A stretch of DNA of 64,000 bases from Fulvivirga sp. M361 (GCF_007097395.1 NZ_VKDC01000028.1:1-64000); one strand, 5' to 3'; counted from the stretch's first letter, positions 32,048-42,231 are shown. A program made the numbers and translations. The notes: a model not told the origin generated them from the sequence alone.

Positions 32048-34180
32048 ATGAATATTTCTAGAGTAAGAATAGACAATTATCGAGGAATTAAAGAGGCTCA
32101 TTTTTTTCCATCTCCATTAACTTGCGTTATTGGAGAAAACAATGCTGGCAAATCAACTATCTTAGTTGCTGTAAGTTTGTTTTTCTCAGGAAGTACAATA
32201 TCCAAATCTGATTATTACAATATAGAGAATGAGGTATATATAGAACTCGAGTTTACCGATATTTCAGATGAAGATCTTCTAAGGTTATCCCCAGAACATA
32301 AGCCGAGAATTGAGGAAATTATTATTGATGGCAGATTGACATTGGTCAGATTGTACGACCAAGATGGAAAATCAAAATTATATTGTAAGAAGCTAGGTCC
32401 AAAAGACTCAAGGCTATCTGAGGACAACATAAATAACTTGTTGAAGGGAAAAAAGGGGGCAGACATTTCAAGCAACTTAATCACATTGCTGCCAGAATAT
32501 GAATCCCAGCTTAATGATTTAAAAACTCAAAAAGCAGCGAAAGAAAAAATCGAGTCTATCGTAAATAACCTGACTTCTGATGATCTGGAAATGCAGATCA
32601 CAAATCTCCCGACCGGGATCGAAAATAGCATAACAAATTTTCTACCTGAACCAATTTATATTGCCGCTGTCAAAGATTTAAAAGATGATGTTAAAACTAA
32701 AGAGTCTACGACTTTTGGAAAGCTTCTTGGTATCCTGCTGAGATTTCTAGAGAATACTAAAGAATTTGAAGAAATTTCTAATTCATTTGAAAGGTTGCAT
32801 GGACTTTTAAATATTGTTGAAACGGATGAAGGTATATCAGATGATAGAATTCAACAAATCATTACAATTGAACGCCAAATGGAAAATTATCTCAAGGAAA
32901 ACTTCCCTAAAGTTCAAGTTGAAATAAGCGTACCCAAACCGGAGTTAAAGCAAGTATTTAGTAATTCTAAAATTTTCATAGATGACGGAGTAAAGGATAC
33001 AATTGATACAAAAGGTGATGGCATAAAGAGAGCTCTCACCTTTTCATTGTTAAGAACATATGTAGATCAACTTAAGGAGCATAAGAAACAGAAGTTCGAA
33101 GAAAAGAATGAGGGAGAAACTCTTGAAGTCAATTCTCAGCCTTATATATTTCTTTTTGAAGAACCTGAACTTTACCTTCATCCAAACGCTCAAAAAATAT
33201 TGTTTGAAGCGCTTGAAAGCCTTTCCAACGAACAAAACCAAGTTTTTGTTACTACACATTCTCCACTTTTTTTCTCGGCAAATTCAACCGGCTCATTTAT
33301 AAAGGTTAAGAAAGAATATCCAATTGACGGTAAACCTTACGGTAAATTAATTGCCGTTAACTTGGAAAGAGATTTGGCCTATAAAGATGCTTTTCAAATA
33401 CTTTGCTATGAAAATTGTACTCCTGCGTTCTTTGCTAATAAAGTTCTACTTGTAGAGGGAGATTCAGATTTAATCTATTTGAAGGAATTGGCAAGCACCC
33501 TGAATCCAAACTGGAATTTTGACAATCATAATATTCCAATTATTCGTATGAGTGGTAAGTCAAATCTCAAACGGTATACTAATTTTTACGAACATTTTGA
33601 AGTCCAGGTGTATTCATTGGTGGACTTAGATATGCTAATTGATGGTTTTGATAAATACTCAGTTGCTGAAGAAATATTACTAAAGCGAGAAGAACTACTT
33701 TCAAAATTAGACCATATAGCTGAATCTAATGAATTTGAAGCAGACCTAAAAAAATCTAAAATAAAGGAATTAACGAGGCGATATACTTGGAAGGAAAAAT
33801 ATGAGCGTTTAAAACAACTCGCAGAATGTGTTAAAGAAGGGCATACTTTATCTGAAAATGATAAATCGGATATTGATTATTTGTTTGCTGAAGAATCTAA
33901 TAATTTGAGAAGGCAAGTTCTTGGGTATTCCGAAGGGGATCTGGACTTAAAACATGAACTATTAAGAGATTTGAGAGAAATCAATATTTTCATTTTGAGT
34001 AAGGGAGTAATAGAAGATTACTACCCCTCGGAAGTGACAGGAGATGATAAACCAACAAAGGCGTTAAGTGCTGTAAATCTCATTAAGGAAATGGATGACT
34101 TAACATTCCTTCCTAAAACTCGAATCGATAATAATGAAGTTTGTGAACTAAGTGAGATATTTAGGCAAATCTTTAAATAA
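32048..34180 (+). CDS. OLD-family ATPase with TOPRIM nuclease domain
   Basis: A 710-residue protein. The N-terminal ABC/SMC-like ATPase has Walker A GENNAGKST (29-37), the signature-like and Walker B region FLFEEPELYLHP near 370, and an H-loop in VFVTTHSPLFFS. The TOPRIM domain from about 465 has LLVEGDSD (metal-binding Glu) and the DxD-type motif SLVDLDML near 525. OLD-family proteins are ATP-dependent nucleases that often act in phage defence (P2 Old, GajA of Gabija). There is no UvrD-like partner (as in Gabija) nearby; the neighbour is a membrane coiled-coil protein. Low GC content and the island position suggest transfer. Confidence 0.88.
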   Translation: MNISRVRIDNYRGIKEAHFFPSPLTCVIGENNAGKSTILVAVSLFFSGSTISKSDYYNIENEVYIELEFTDISDEDLLRLSPEHKPRIEEIIIDGRLTLVRLYDQDGKSKLYCKKLGPKDSRLSEDNINNLLKGKKGADISSNLITLLPEYESQLNDLKTQKAAKEKIESIVNNLTSDDLEMQITNLPTGIENSITNFLPEPIYIAAVKDLKDDVKTKESTTFGKLLGILLRFLENTKEFEEISNSFERLHGLLNIVETDEGISDDRIQQIITIERQMENYLKENFPKVQVEISVPKPELKQVFSNSKIFIDDGVKDTIDTKGDGIKRALTFSLLRTYVDQLKEHKKQKFEEKNEGETLEVNSQPYIFLFEEPELYLHPNAQKILFEALESLSNEQNQVFVTTHSPLFFSANSTGSFIKVKKEYPIDGKPYGKLIAVNLERDLAYKDAFQILCYENCTPAFFANKVLLVEGDSDLIYLKELASTLNPNWNFDNHNIPIIRMSGKSNLKRYTNFYEHFEVQVYSLVDLDMLIDGFDKYSVAEEILLKREELLSKLDHIAESNEFEADLKKSKIKELTRRYTWKEKYERLKQLAECVKEGHTLSENDKSDIDYLFAEESNNLRRQVLGYSEGDLDLKHELLRDLREINIFILSKGVIEDYYPSEVTGDDKPTKALSAVNLIKEMDDLTFLPKTRIDNNEVCELSEIFRQIFK

Positions 34181-34403
34181 AAACATCAGACACATGTATT
34201 TACAGTGGCTTTTAACTCGCTAACACCTATTTGGAAATCATACTCATAGGATAGACCACAAGTTGATAATTGGGTAACTACACCCAATCGTATTTATTAG
34301 CCCATCTACTTCATTTTAATATGGAAACCTTCTATCTGTCAGTATAAATTCCCCGCCTTTCAACTTATGGATATATGCCAGTAAAAAACGGAAAGGAATA
34401 TAC

Positions 34404-34763
34404 ATGCATATAAAATTTGATTATCCACATAAGGTAAGGACTGACTTCCTTGGGGATGTTGTGAAACAATTGATTGAGCGTAGAAAGAGGCTTGGCATCA
34501 CCCAAGATCAGCTTAATCATGCGCTTGGTGTTGCCGATAGGCTGGTCAGTCATTGGGAGTGCGGTGTGAGAAGTCCGACAGCTTTTCATCTCTATTGCTG
34601 GGCGGATGCGCTCAAAAGTCAACTTATGATTATACCCAAAGAACCCTCACCAGAACCAATCTGTCAAATTACAGCGAATGATAATACTCGTACGATTAAA
34701 ACAGCCACTAATGATAATCATGAGCCCATCGCGTATAAGGAGCTTGTCAATCAGACTGGCTAA
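34404..34763 (+). CDS. XRE-family helix-turn-helix protein
   Basis: A 119-residue protein with an XRE-type helix-turn-helix at about 19-70 (GITQDQLNHALGVADRLVSHWE, in which the turn and recognition helix are clear). The tail is unusual, with repeated NDN motifs (ANDNTRT, ATNDNHE). A truncated paralogue lies at 29358-29552. It may regulate the island or be a fixed gene beside the tRNA. Terminator at 34786-34830. Confidence 0.8.
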   Translation: MHIKFDYPHKVRTDFLGDVVKQLIERRKRLGITQDQLNHALGVADRLVSHWECGVRSPTAFHLYCWADALKSQLMIIPKEPSPEPICQITANDNTRTIKTATNDNHEPIAYKELVNQTG

Positions 34764-34785
34764 CCCGTGATTTTACCAGATACAG

Positions 34786-34830
34786 AAAAGAGGGAAGCAG
34801 AGCCATAAACAGCTCAAGCGGCCCTCTTTT
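34786..34830 (+). terminator. terminator of XRE gene
   Basis: AAAAGAGGG (34786-34794) pairs with CCCTCTTTT (34822-34830), with a T-rich end, 22 nt after the XRE stop. The loop is long (27 nt), and a T-run is present on either strand. Confidence 0.6.
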
Positions 34831-34881
34831 CTTTCGTTCTAATAAAAATGCCAATTGTTGTACATATGTTGTACATAAAAT

Positions 34882-34911
34882 AAAAAAGCAGTTACAAATA
34901 AATGTAACTGC
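34882..34911 (-). terminator. terminator of tRNA gene
   Basis: On the minus strand GCAGTTACA, a 6-nt loop and TGTAACTGC form a 9-bp stem followed by TTTTTTA, 13 nt after the tRNA 3' end. An identical hairpin is at 29576-29599. Confidence 0.75.
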
Positions 34912-34923
34912 TTGATGTACAAG

Positions 34924-34997
34924 TAGCGAGGGGGGGACTTGAACCCCCGACCTCCGGGTTATGAATCCGACGCTCTAACCAGCTGAGCTACCTCGCC
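34924..34997 (-). tRNA. tRNA with CAT anticodon (Met, or lysidine-modified Ile)
   Basis: The minus strand folds as a tRNA of 74 nt. The acceptor strand GGCGAGG at 34997-34991 pairs with CCTCGCT, the D-arm reads GCTCAGCTGGTTAGAGC, the anticodon loop contains CAT, and the T-arm is GGGGGTTCAAGTCCCCC. CCA is not encoded. Whether it is elongator Met, initiator or Ile(CAU) is not decided. Confidence 0.93.
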
Positions 34998-35141
34998 AAA
35001 TCTTTTCCTCTGCGTATTTCTGCCTGCAAATGGAGCGCAAACTTACTAAGTTTGTTTTAGAGATTCCAAAAGCTTTTAATTTTTTATTTATTTTGTAACC
35101 TGATAAAAATACTCTATCTTAAAATACCTAATATTTAATAC

Positions 35142-35537
35142 ATGAGTAAGCATTTATTCACCACTGATTTTGAAATTAACGCCTCTAAGAAGATGCTGTA
35201 TCCTTATTTGCACAGCGCGAGTGGGTTGTCGCAGTGGATGGCAGACGATGTTACGATTGATGAAGATAAGGTTTTTAATTTTATCTGGGATGATGAAGAT
35301 CACCGGGCACGACTGGTAGCGCATAGAACGAACAACTATGTGAAATTTGAGTTTGTGCCGGAAAACGATGAAGATGCAGAGGATCCGGCTTACTTTGAGT
35401 TAAGACTGGATATGAACGAACTTACTCAATCCGTTTTTATCAAAATTACCGACTATTCTGAAATGGATGACACCGATGAGTTGCACGATTTGTGGAGCGG
35501 GTTGGTAGATAATCTGAAAGAAACCGTTGGAGGGTGA
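35142..35537 (+). CDS. START-like (AHSA1-type) domain protein
   Basis: A 131-residue protein with the START-like fold pattern of a small Bacteroidota family: DFEINASKKMLYPYLHSASGLSQWM near the N-terminus, FNFIWDDEDHRARLV in the middle, and LHDLWSGLVDNLKE at the C-terminal helix. Function unknown; related domains bind lipids or act on Hsp90. It precedes the LptF/G-like gene on the same strand by 55 nt, so they may be co-transcribed. Confidence 0.82.
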   Translation: MSKHLFTTDFEINASKKMLYPYLHSASGLSQWMADDVTIDEDKVFNFIWDDEDHRARLVAHRTNNYVKFEFVPENDEDAEDPAYFELRLDMNELTQSVFIKITDYSEMDDTDELHDLWSGLVDNLKETVGG

Positions 35538-35592
35538 GTATTTCTTTCAAATTGTGATAATTTTGGCCGGTTTTTTGATGTGATGCTTCGCA

Positions 35593-37404
35593 ATGAAGAA
35601 GATAGATAAACTGATCCTGTCCTCGTTCCTGGGGCCATTTTTCCTGACTTTCCTGGTAGTGGTGTTCATACTGCTGACCCAACACATGTTGAAGTATTTT
35701 GACGACATCGTGGGGAAAGACCTTGGATGGGATGTGCTCGCACAGCTCTTCTTCCACTTTGCAGTGTTCATGACACCTATTTCCATCCCATTGGCCATAT
35801 TACTGTCTTCTCTGATGACTTTTGGAAATCTTGGAGAGCATTTTGAACTGACCGCGATTAAAAGTGCGGGCATATCGCTATTGCGGGCCTTACTACCTAT
35901 ATTTATTTTTGTGCTTGCCCTCACGGTACTTGCTTTCTACTCCAACAACTATTTTGTGCCCAAGTCCGCTCTTGAAGCTTATAGCCTTCTGTATGACATC
36001 AAACAAAAGAAACCGGCGCTGGACCTAAAACCAGGAGCTTTTTACAATGGTATCCCTGACTTCAGCATTAAGGTAAACAAGCGTAATGAAGATGGTAAGC
36101 GCCTGGAAGATATCATTATCTATGATCATCGTAATGAAAACGGCAATAAAAAAGTGACACTGGCAGATTCCGGAGCCATGTATACCATTCTAAATGACAG
36201 GTACTTAAAATTAGAACTTTTTAGTGGTAATTTCTACTTTGAAAATAGTTCGGAAGCAGGCTCGAATCGAAGGAAAAGCAAAAAAGAAACACTTTCGCGT
36301 AGTAGTTTTAGTCGTAGTGAATATGTCCTTGACTTGTCCTCTTTTGGACTGGACAGGACCGACCAGAGTCTTTTTGAAGGAAACCGCATCATGCGAAATG
36401 TCTCACAGCTTACCACGGACATAGATTCTATGAAAGGCCGCATACTCGATAGACGTGCGAAGGTGTTCTCAGAAGCTCCCTATGCTTTTTATTTCCATAT
36501 GAGGGACGATACCATAGAGCTTCCGGAATACCTGCGTATGCATCAGGAACAAAAGGATTCATTGGAATTGGAGAAACTCAGGGCTGAAATCCGCAAGTAC
36601 GAAGAGAAGGATTCACTGATGAAACTTGAGGAAGAAGCATCGTCAGAAAAGCTAACGAAATACAGCTCAGATGAGCAGGATAAAATAGCAGAAAATAAAG
36701 CGCGAATTGAAGAGCTTGAGGCAAGAAAGAAACTGCGATTGTCCAAAGCAGCTAAGTTAAACGCTAGTCCTGATTTAGTCTTAAAGGGTAATAGCCCTGA
36801 TAACCCAAAAATAGTAGCGCCCCTGGTAGATGTTGAAATGTTGGAATCCATGGCAAAAAAGGATTCATTGGCGAATGATTCCTCCAAAACAGCACTTGAG
36901 GTTGTAGAAGAGCTGATAATAATGGAACCGGATCTGAAAACAGTTCAATCGGCACTTAGCTTATCACGTCAGGCGAAAAGTAAGTTGCAGACGTCAAACA
37001 CCACCATTAAAAAAATGAAATATGAGCAAAACGTTTTCGCTGTTCAATTCCATAAGATCCTGGCGAATTCTGTGGCGTGTATCATTATGTTCCTGATAGG
37101 CGCTCCATTAGGTGCTATTATCAAAAGGGGTGGACTTGGAGTGCCAGTGTTAATGTCTATTATATTTTTCATCATCTTTTATGTGATCAGCATGACAGGT
37201 GAAAAATGGGCCAAACAAGATGTTATTGACCCGTTAATAGGTATGTGGGCGGCCAATGGCATTTTATTTCCTATCGGGTTGCTGTTTTTGAGACAGGCGC
37301 GGAACGACGCACGTTTGTTTGATGCGGATTTTTACAATGTGATCATAGAACGTGTAAAAAGTTGGTACAACCGTAAAAAAAGTAAAGCATCCTCAGAGTT
37401 ATGA
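35593..37404 (+). CDS. LptF/LptG-family (YjgP/YjgQ) permease
   Basis: A 603-residue inner-membrane protein with N-terminal spans (FLTFLVVVFILLTQHML, IPLAILLSSLMTFGNLGE) and C-terminal spans (CIIMFLIGAPLGAIIKRGG, LMSIIFFIIFYVISM), as in LptF/LptG, which move lipopolysaccharide out of the inner membrane. Proteobacterial members have about 360 residues. Here a charged, coiled-coil-like insertion of about 200 residues (around 270-470, rich in Lys, Glu and Ser) extends the periplasmic part, as I recall for Bacteroidota homologues. Only one such gene is in the window. Confidence 0.88.
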   Translation: MKKIDKLILSSFLGPFFLTFLVVVFILLTQHMLKYFDDIVGKDLGWDVLAQLFFHFAVFMTPISIPLAILLSSLMTFGNLGEHFELTAIKSAGISLLRALLPIFIFVLALTVLAFYSNNYFVPKSALEAYSLLYDIKQKKPALDLKPGAFYNGIPDFSIKVNKRNEDGKRLEDIIIYDHRNENGNKKVTLADSGAMYTILNDRYLKLELFSGNFYFENSSEAGSNRRKSKKETLSRSSFSRSEYVLDLSSFGLDRTDQSLFEGNRIMRNVSQLTTDIDSMKGRILDRRAKVFSEAPYAFYFHMRDDTIELPEYLRMHQEQKDSLELEKLRAEIRKYEEKDSLMKLEEEASSEKLTKYSSDEQDKIAENKARIEELEARKKLRLSKAAKLNASPDLVLKGNSPDNPKIVAPLVDVEMLESMAKKDSLANDSSKTALEVVEELIIMEPDLKTVQSALSLSRQAKSKLQTSNTTIKKMKYEQNVFAVQFHKILANSVACIIMFLIGAPLGAIIKRGGLGVPVLMSIIFFIIFYVISMTGEKWAKQDVIDPLIGMWAANGILFPIGLLFLRQARNDARLFDADFYNVIIERVKSWYNRKKSKASSEL

Positions 37405-37513
37405 TTGATGCCGGTTAGTAGTGATCGTTTCTATTTTCACTGATCTTATTTTCAAAGCATTAAAAGACAGTTTTATTCTATTCACTATGCTTGGTTATTG
37501 GTTATGACATTCC

Positions 37514-37521
37514 TAAATTTG
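37514..37521 (+). promoter_or_regulatory. -7 promoter element of rpsO
   Basis: TAAATTTG fits TAnnTTTG, with a TTGG around 37491-37500 at roughly the right distance for -33. It would give a leader of about 30 nt before the S15 ATG at 37557. Confidence 0.45.
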
Positions 37522-37556
37522 CACCTTATTTTATTTATCATTTAGTTGAACTAAGC

Positions 37557-37832
37557 ATGTATTTACAAAAAGAGAGAAAGCAAGAGCTGTTTGAAAATCA
37601 TGGTCGGTCAAAAGCAAAAAGCGATACAGGTTCTGCCGAGTCGCAAATAGCACTTTTTACTTACCGCATTAAGCGCCTCACAGAGCACATGAAGCAGAAC
37701 AAAAAAGACTACTCTACTCAGCAGGGTCTTTTGAGATTAGTAGGTAAGAGAAGAAAGTTGCTGAATTACTTACAAAAAATAGATATCGAGAGATATAGAG
37801 CTATCATAGCTGAATTAAAAATTAGAAAATAA
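37557..37832 (+). CDS. rpsO: 30S ribosomal protein S15
   Basis: 91 residues beginning [19 protein letters not shown], the right length and sequence for S15 ([33 protein letters not shown]). S15 binds 16S rRNA in the platform of the small subunit. An in-frame ATG at 37491 would add 22 residues absent from the family and lie before the predicted promoter, so 37557 is chosen. It precedes pnp, as in many bacteria, with a terminator in between. Confidence 0.96.
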   Translation: MYLQKERKQELFENHGRSKAKSDTGSAESQIALFTYRIKRLTEHMKQNKKDYSTQQGLLRLVGKRRKLLNYLQKIDIERYRAIIAELKIRK

Positions 37833-37836
37833 ACTT

Positions 37837-37864
37837 AAAAGGGAATCGCTAAGATTCCCTTTTT
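37837..37864 (+). terminator. terminator or attenuator between rpsO and pnp
   Basis: AAAGGGAATC, a CTAA loop region and GATTCCCTTTTT form a strong stem with a T-run 5 nt after the S15 stop. Some read-through into pnp is likely, as in other bacteria. Confidence 0.8.
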
Positions 37865-37911
37865 GCCTTTCACAGAGCATCATATCAGGCTCTAATACAA
37901 AATATATTTTT

Positions 37912-40050
37912 ATGCAATTGAATATTATCAATAAAACTTTTAACCTACCTGACGGAAGAACAGTATCCATTGAAACGGGTAAACTAGCGAAACAAGCGGA
38001 TGGATCTGTTGTAGTGAAAATGGGCAATACCATGTTGCTTGCTACAGTGGTGTCTAAGAAAGAGGCCAAAGAAGATGTGGATTTCCTTCCCCTTTCTGTC
38101 GACTACCAGGAAAAATTTGCATCGTCCGGTAAGATACCTGGCGGATTCCTGAAAAGAGAAGGACGCCTGTCTGATTACGAAATTCTTATCAGTAGATTGG
38201 TTGACCGTGCGGTACGACCCATGTTTCCGGATGACTACCATGCGGATACCCAAATTGCTTTGTCTTTGATCTCAGGAGATGAAGACGCACTGCCTGATGC
38301 ATTGGCCGCCCTGGCTGCTTCATCTGCATTAGCAGTATCTGATATACCCTTTAACGGGCCTATCTCTGAAGTGCGTGTAGGACGAGTGAATGGCGAATTC
38401 ATCGTAAACCCTACCAAAGAACAAAAAGAAGAAGCTGACCTGGACATAATCGTGGCAGCTACCATTGAGAACATCCTGATGGTGGAAGGAGAGATGAAAC
38501 AGGTGTCTGAAGATGATATGCTGGAAGCCATTAAAGTGGCACACGAAGCGATCAAGGTCCAATGTCAGGTACAGCTTGAACTTCAGGAAGAAGCGGGAAA
38601 AACAGAAAAACGTGAATACTCGCATGAGGTACATGATGAAGAATTGAAAAGCCGCATGCACGCAGAACTTTATGATAAAGTGTATGCAGTGGCACAACAA
38701 CAAATTGCTGATAAAACGATAAGATCAGAGTCTTTTAGTAAGATCAAGGAAGAGTTTGTTGAAAGTTTTGACGAAGAGGAAGAGGTAAATGCCCTACTGA
38801 TAGGCGCGTACTTTAAAGGCATCCAAAAAGAAGCATGCCGTAACCTCGTGTTGAACGAACGTAAGAGGCTGGACGGAAGGGAAATGAATGAAATACGCCC
38901 TATATGGTCTGAGGTAAATTATCTTCCTTCTACACACGGTTCTGCTGTATTCACCCGGGGGGAGACCCAGTCATTGAGCACGGTTACGTTAGGGACAAAA
39001 CTGGACGAACAACTCATTGATGGTGCAATGTACTCCGGTTCCAATAAATTTATGCTTCATTATAATTTCCCTGGTTTTTCTACAGGTGAAGTGAAGCCTA
39101 ACAGAGGTCCGGCGAGAAGAGAAGTAGGGCATGGAAACCTGGCATGGAGAGCTTTAAAAGAAGTTTTACCTGCAGAAAGCCCTTACACCATACGTATAGT
39201 ATCTGATATCCTGGAGTCAAATGGTTCATCGTCCATGGCAACGGTCTGTGCCGGTTCACTGGCCATGATGGATGCCGGGATCAAGATAGAAAGACCGGTT
39301 TCAGGTATAGCTATGGGAATGATCTCAGATGCCGAAACAGGTAAATTTGCCATCCTTTCTGATATTCTTGGAGATGAAGATCATCTGGGTGACATGGATT
39401 TTAAAGTGACAGGTACTGAAAAAGGAATTACGGCCACTCAAATGGACATTAAAGTCGATGGCCTTTCGTATGATGTGTTGAAAGAAGCATTGGAACAGGC
39501 CCGTGAAGGAAGACTTCATATTCTTAATGAAATGAAGAAAACGATCGAAGAGCCTGCGGCGGATCTAAAACCTAGCGCACCGCGCTCAGAGATTGTCAAA
39601 ATCGATAAAGACATGATCGGTGCCGTTATAGGACCTGGCGGTAAGGTAGTACAGGAAATACAAAAAGAAACCGGTGCTACAGTGGTGATAGAGGAAGATG
39701 ATAAAAACGGTATCGTAAGCATTTTCGCAGTGAACAAGGATGCCATGGATGAAGCTTTGAAAAGAGTGAAAGCCATTGTAGCCATACCTGAAGTGGGGGA
39801 AGTATATGACGGTAAGGTGAAGTCCATTATGCCATTTGGGGCGTTCGTAGAGTTTATGCCTGGTAAAGATGGCCTATTGCATATCTCTGAGATAAAATGG
39901 GAGAGAGTAGAGAAAATGGAAGGTATAATGGAAGTAGGAGAACAAGTAAAGGTAAAACTTGTGGAGGTAGATAAGAAAACCGGCAAATTCAGATTATCTC
40001 GTAAAGTTTTGTTACCTAAGCCAGAAAAAAAGGAAGAAAAAGCTAGCTAA
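37912..40050 (+). CDS. pnp: polynucleotide phosphorylase
   Basis: A 712-residue protein with two RNase PH domains (about 5-230 and 310-540), the second with the phosphate-binding region [21 protein letters not shown] and catalytic [14 protein letters not shown], followed by a KH domain (about 555-615, [15 protein letters not shown]) and an S1 domain (about 625-695, [20 protein letters not shown]). It degrades RNA from the 3' end in the cytosol. Length is normal for the family. Lies 62 nt upstream of no further cistron overlap; rpoD begins 87 nt later. Confidence 0.97.
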   Translation: MQLNIINKTFNLPDGRTVSIETGKLAKQADGSVVVKMGNTMLLATVVSKKEAKEDVDFLPLSVDYQEKFASSGKIPGGFLKREGRLSDYEILISRLVDRAVRPMFPDDYHADTQIALSLISGDEDALPDALAALAASSALAVSDIPFNGPISEVRVGRVNGEFIVNPTKEQKEEADLDIIVAATIENILMVEGEMKQVSEDDMLEAIKVAHEAIKVQCQVQLELQEEAGKTEKREYSHEVHDEELKSRMHAELYDKVYAVAQQQIADKTIRSESFSKIKEEFVESFDEEEEVNALLIGAYFKGIQKEACRNLVLNERKRLDGREMNEIRPIWSEVNYLPSTHGSAVFTRGETQSLSTVTLGTKLDEQLIDGAMYSGSNKFMLHYNFPGFSTGEVKPNRGPARREVGHGNLAWRALKEVLPAESPYTIRIVSDILESNGSSSMATVCAGSLAMMDAGIKIERPVSGIAMGMISDAETGKFAILSDILGDEDHLGDMDFKVTGTEKGITATQMDIKVDGLSYDVLKEALEQAREGRLHILNEMKKTIEEPAADLKPSAPRSEIVKIDKDMIGAVIGPGGKVVQEIQKETGATVVIEEDDKNGIVSIFAVNKDAMDEALKRVKAIVAIPEVGEVYDGKVKSIMPFGAFVEFMPGKDGLLHISEIKWERVEKMEGIMEVGEQVKVKLVEVDKKTGKFRLSRKVLLPKPEKKEEKAS

Positions 40051-40137
40051 TTTTCCCGTGAATTATTGCCATTTGATCTGTAATTCGTTAAAATCGTTAT
40101 GAACTTGGGTTCTATAACTAATAATGGACAGGATTGA

Positions 40138-41001
40138 ATGAGACAGCTTAAGATTAGTAAACAGATCACGAACAGGGAAAGTCAATCACTTGACAAGTAC
40201 CTGCAGGAAATAGGAAAAGTAGATCTGTTAACTCCTGATGAGGAAGTGGAACTTGCTCAGCGCATTAAGGAGGGAGATCAGCTGGCCCTCGAAAAGCTTA
40301 CAAAAGCGAATCTTAGGTTTGTTGTTTCGGTAGCTAAGCAATATCAAAATCAGGGACTGTCATTAGGAGACCTGATCAATGAGGGAAACCTCGGGCTTAT
40401 CAAGGCTGCACAACGTTTTGATGAGACCAGGGGATTTAAATTTATCTCCTACGCCGTATGGTGGATAAGACAGTCCATTCTACAGGCACTTGCTGAACAG
40501 TCTCGTATTGTAAGGTTACCCCTGAATAGGGTAGGTTCTTTAAATAAGATCTCGAAGACATTCTCCGAATTGGAACAAAAGTACGAGCGAGAACCTTCTC
40601 CTGACGAATTAGCCGAAGTATTAGAGGTGACCACTTCTGAAGTAGTGGACACGATGAAAATATCTGGCAGGCACGTTTCCATGGATGCTCCGTTCATTCA
40701 GGGGGAAGAGAACAGCCTGTTGGATGTACTGGAAAATGACCTGGAAGAGAAGCCGGATAGTGAGTTGATGAATGACTCACTACGCAGGGAAGTTCAAAGA
40801 GCGCTGTCTACATTGACGCAACGAGAGGCGGATGTAATAACACTGTACTTTGGGCTGAACGGAGAACATTCTATGACCCTGGAAGAAATAGGAGAGAAAT
40901 TTAACCTTACACGTGAGAGAGTCCGCCAGATCAAGGAAAAGGCAATAAGAAGACTTAGGCACACCTCCAGGAGTAAAGCGCTCAAACCTTATTTAGGTTG
41001 A
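40138..41001 (+). CDS. rpoD: primary RNA polymerase sigma factor, short Bacteroidota type
   Basis: A 287-residue sigma-70 factor starting [15 protein letters not shown]. Regions 1.2 ([19 protein letters not shown]), 2 ([33 protein letters not shown]), 3 and 4 ([24 protein letters not shown]) are intact, and the long acidic N-terminal region of proteobacterial sigma-70 is absent, as is usual in Bacteroidota. This sigma recognises TAnnTTTG promoters. Own terminator at 41028-41057. Confidence 0.95.
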   Translation: MRQLKISKQITNRESQSLDKYLQEIGKVDLLTPDEEVELAQRIKEGDQLALEKLTKANLRFVVSVAKQYQNQGLSLGDLINEGNLGLIKAAQRFDETRGFKFISYAVWWIRQSILQALAEQSRIVRLPLNRVGSLNKISKTFSELEQKYEREPSPDELAEVLEVTTSEVVDTMKISGRHVSMDAPFIQGEENSLLDVLENDLEEKPDSELMNDSLRREVQRALSTLTQREADVITLYFGLNGEHSMTLEEIGEKFNLTRERVRQIKEKAIRRLRHTSRSKALKPYLG

Positions 41002-41027
41002 TGATAAGACTATAAGTAATAAGATCG

Positions 41028-41057
41028 AGGTCTCGTGAACTAACGAGACCTTTTTTT
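41028..41057 (+). terminator. terminator of rpoD
   Basis: AGGTCTCGT and ACGAGACCT form a 9-bp stem followed by seven T, 27 nt after the sigma-factor stop. Confidence 0.85.
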
Positions 41058-41157
41058 AGTATTTGCTAAATGACTGACATTTTGAAGAATAGATTGGTTT
41101 TATTAAAACCAATTCTCTTAAATGCAGGTTAAGAAGAATAAGCATTAAGTTACTGTT

Positions 41158-42114
41158 ATGACAGAGGAAAAAGTTAAAGTACTAATTATAGGTTCAGGTC
41201 CGGCAGGTTACACTGCGGCTGTTTATGCTGCCAGGGCGGGTTTGAAACCTGTTATGATTACCGGCGGACAGCCCGGCGGACAACTCACTACGACGAATGA
41301 TGTGGAGAACTACCCTGGATACCCTGAAGGTGTCAACGGGCCACAAATGATGATGGATTTCCAAAAACAAGCTGAAAGATTTGGTACTGATATTCGATTT
41401 GGTCAGGTCACGTCAGTGGATTTCTCAGGCTATCCTCACAAAGCTGTTGTAGATGACAAGCATGAGATCACGGCGGAGTCAGTCATTATCTCTACGGGAG
41501 CAAGTGCAAAACACTTGGGTATCCCTTCTGAAAAGGAATATTATAATAAAGGCGTATCCGCCTGTGCCATATGCGATGGCTTTTTTTATAAGGATAAAGT
41601 AGTGGCAGTGGTAGGAGGAGGGGATACTGCTGCAGAGGAGGCTACTTATCTGGCCAACTTATGTCCTAAAGTATATTTACTGGTGAGACGTGATGAAATG
41701 CGTGCTTCTAAGATCATGCAAAGTCGTGTGTTGAATACACCAAATATAGAAGTGTTATGGAATACGCAGACCGATGAGATCTTAGGGGATGGAGAATCTG
41801 TGAATGCCATGCGCGTGGTAGACACTCAGACAGGTGAAAAAAGAGAGATAGCCCTGGAAGGCTTTTTTGTAGCCATAGGCCATACGCCTAATACAGGTAT
41901 ATTTAAAGACTACCTGGATATGGATGAGACAGGATACTTAAAAACGATACCTGGTAGCTCTAAAACCAATATTGAAGGAGTTTTTGCCACAGGCGATGCT
42001 GCTGACAAAGTTTATCGGCAAGCTGTGACAGCAGCAGGTACCGGATGTATGGGGGCTTTAGATGCAGAAAGATTTCTCCAGGCAAAAGAAATGGAATTGG
42101 TTTCTGAAAACTAA
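41158..42114 (+). CDS. trxB: thioredoxin reductase
   Basis: A 318-residue flavoenzyme with FAD motif IIGSGPAGYTA (10-20), redox-active CAIC (Cys136, Cys139), NADPH motif VVGGGDTAAEEA and C-terminal FAD motif VFATGDAAD. It reduces thioredoxin with NADPH in the cytosol. Length is typical. Monocistronic, with terminator at 42149-42179. Confidence 0.95.
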   Translation: MTEEKVKVLIIGSGPAGYTAAVYAARAGLKPVMITGGQPGGQLTTTNDVENYPGYPEGVNGPQMMMDFQKQAERFGTDIRFGQVTSVDFSGYPHKAVVDDKHEITAESVIISTGASAKHLGIPSEKEYYNKGVSACAICDGFFYKDKVVAVVGGGDTAAEEATYLANLCPKVYLLVRRDEMRASKIMQSRVLNTPNIEVLWNTQTDEILGDGESVNAMRVVDTQTGEKREIALEGFFVAIGHTPNTGIFKDYLDMDETGYLKTIPGSSKTNIEGVFATGDAADKVYRQAVTAAGTGCMGALDAERFLQAKEMELVSEN

Positions 42115-42148
42115 ACCAGTTTCAGAATTGTAATAAAGAATAAATGTG

Positions 42149-42179
42149 AAGACCGGAGCTATTCCGGTCTTATTTTTTG
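42149..42179 (+). terminator. terminator of trxB
   Basis: GACCGGA and TTCCGGTC stem with a short loop, followed by TTATTTTTT, 37 nt after the stop. Confidence 0.85.
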
Positions 42180-42231
42180 TCCCGGAAATATTACCTGGAC
42201 ACCATAACTTTTGCCGGAAAGATATAAAACG

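Larger units (their letters stand above)
34575..34935. repeat. right copy of flanking duplication
   Basis: Counterpart of 29358-29630. It includes the XRE-gene 3' part, about 120 nt with a terminator, the tRNA terminator hairpin and the 3' end of the intact tRNA gene. Confidence 0.65.

Noticed and set aside
29576-34911. Repeated hairpin units as a CRISPR array
   Set aside because: Only two or three copies, kilobases apart, with terminator character and no spacers or cas genes.
36234-36887. Long antisense frames inside the LptF/G gene
   Set aside because: Shadows of the coding frame; Ser-rich translation of a Lys/Glu-rich coiled region.
38235-39986. Antisense frames inside pnp
   Set aside because: Opposite strand of a strongly conserved gene; no independent start or family.
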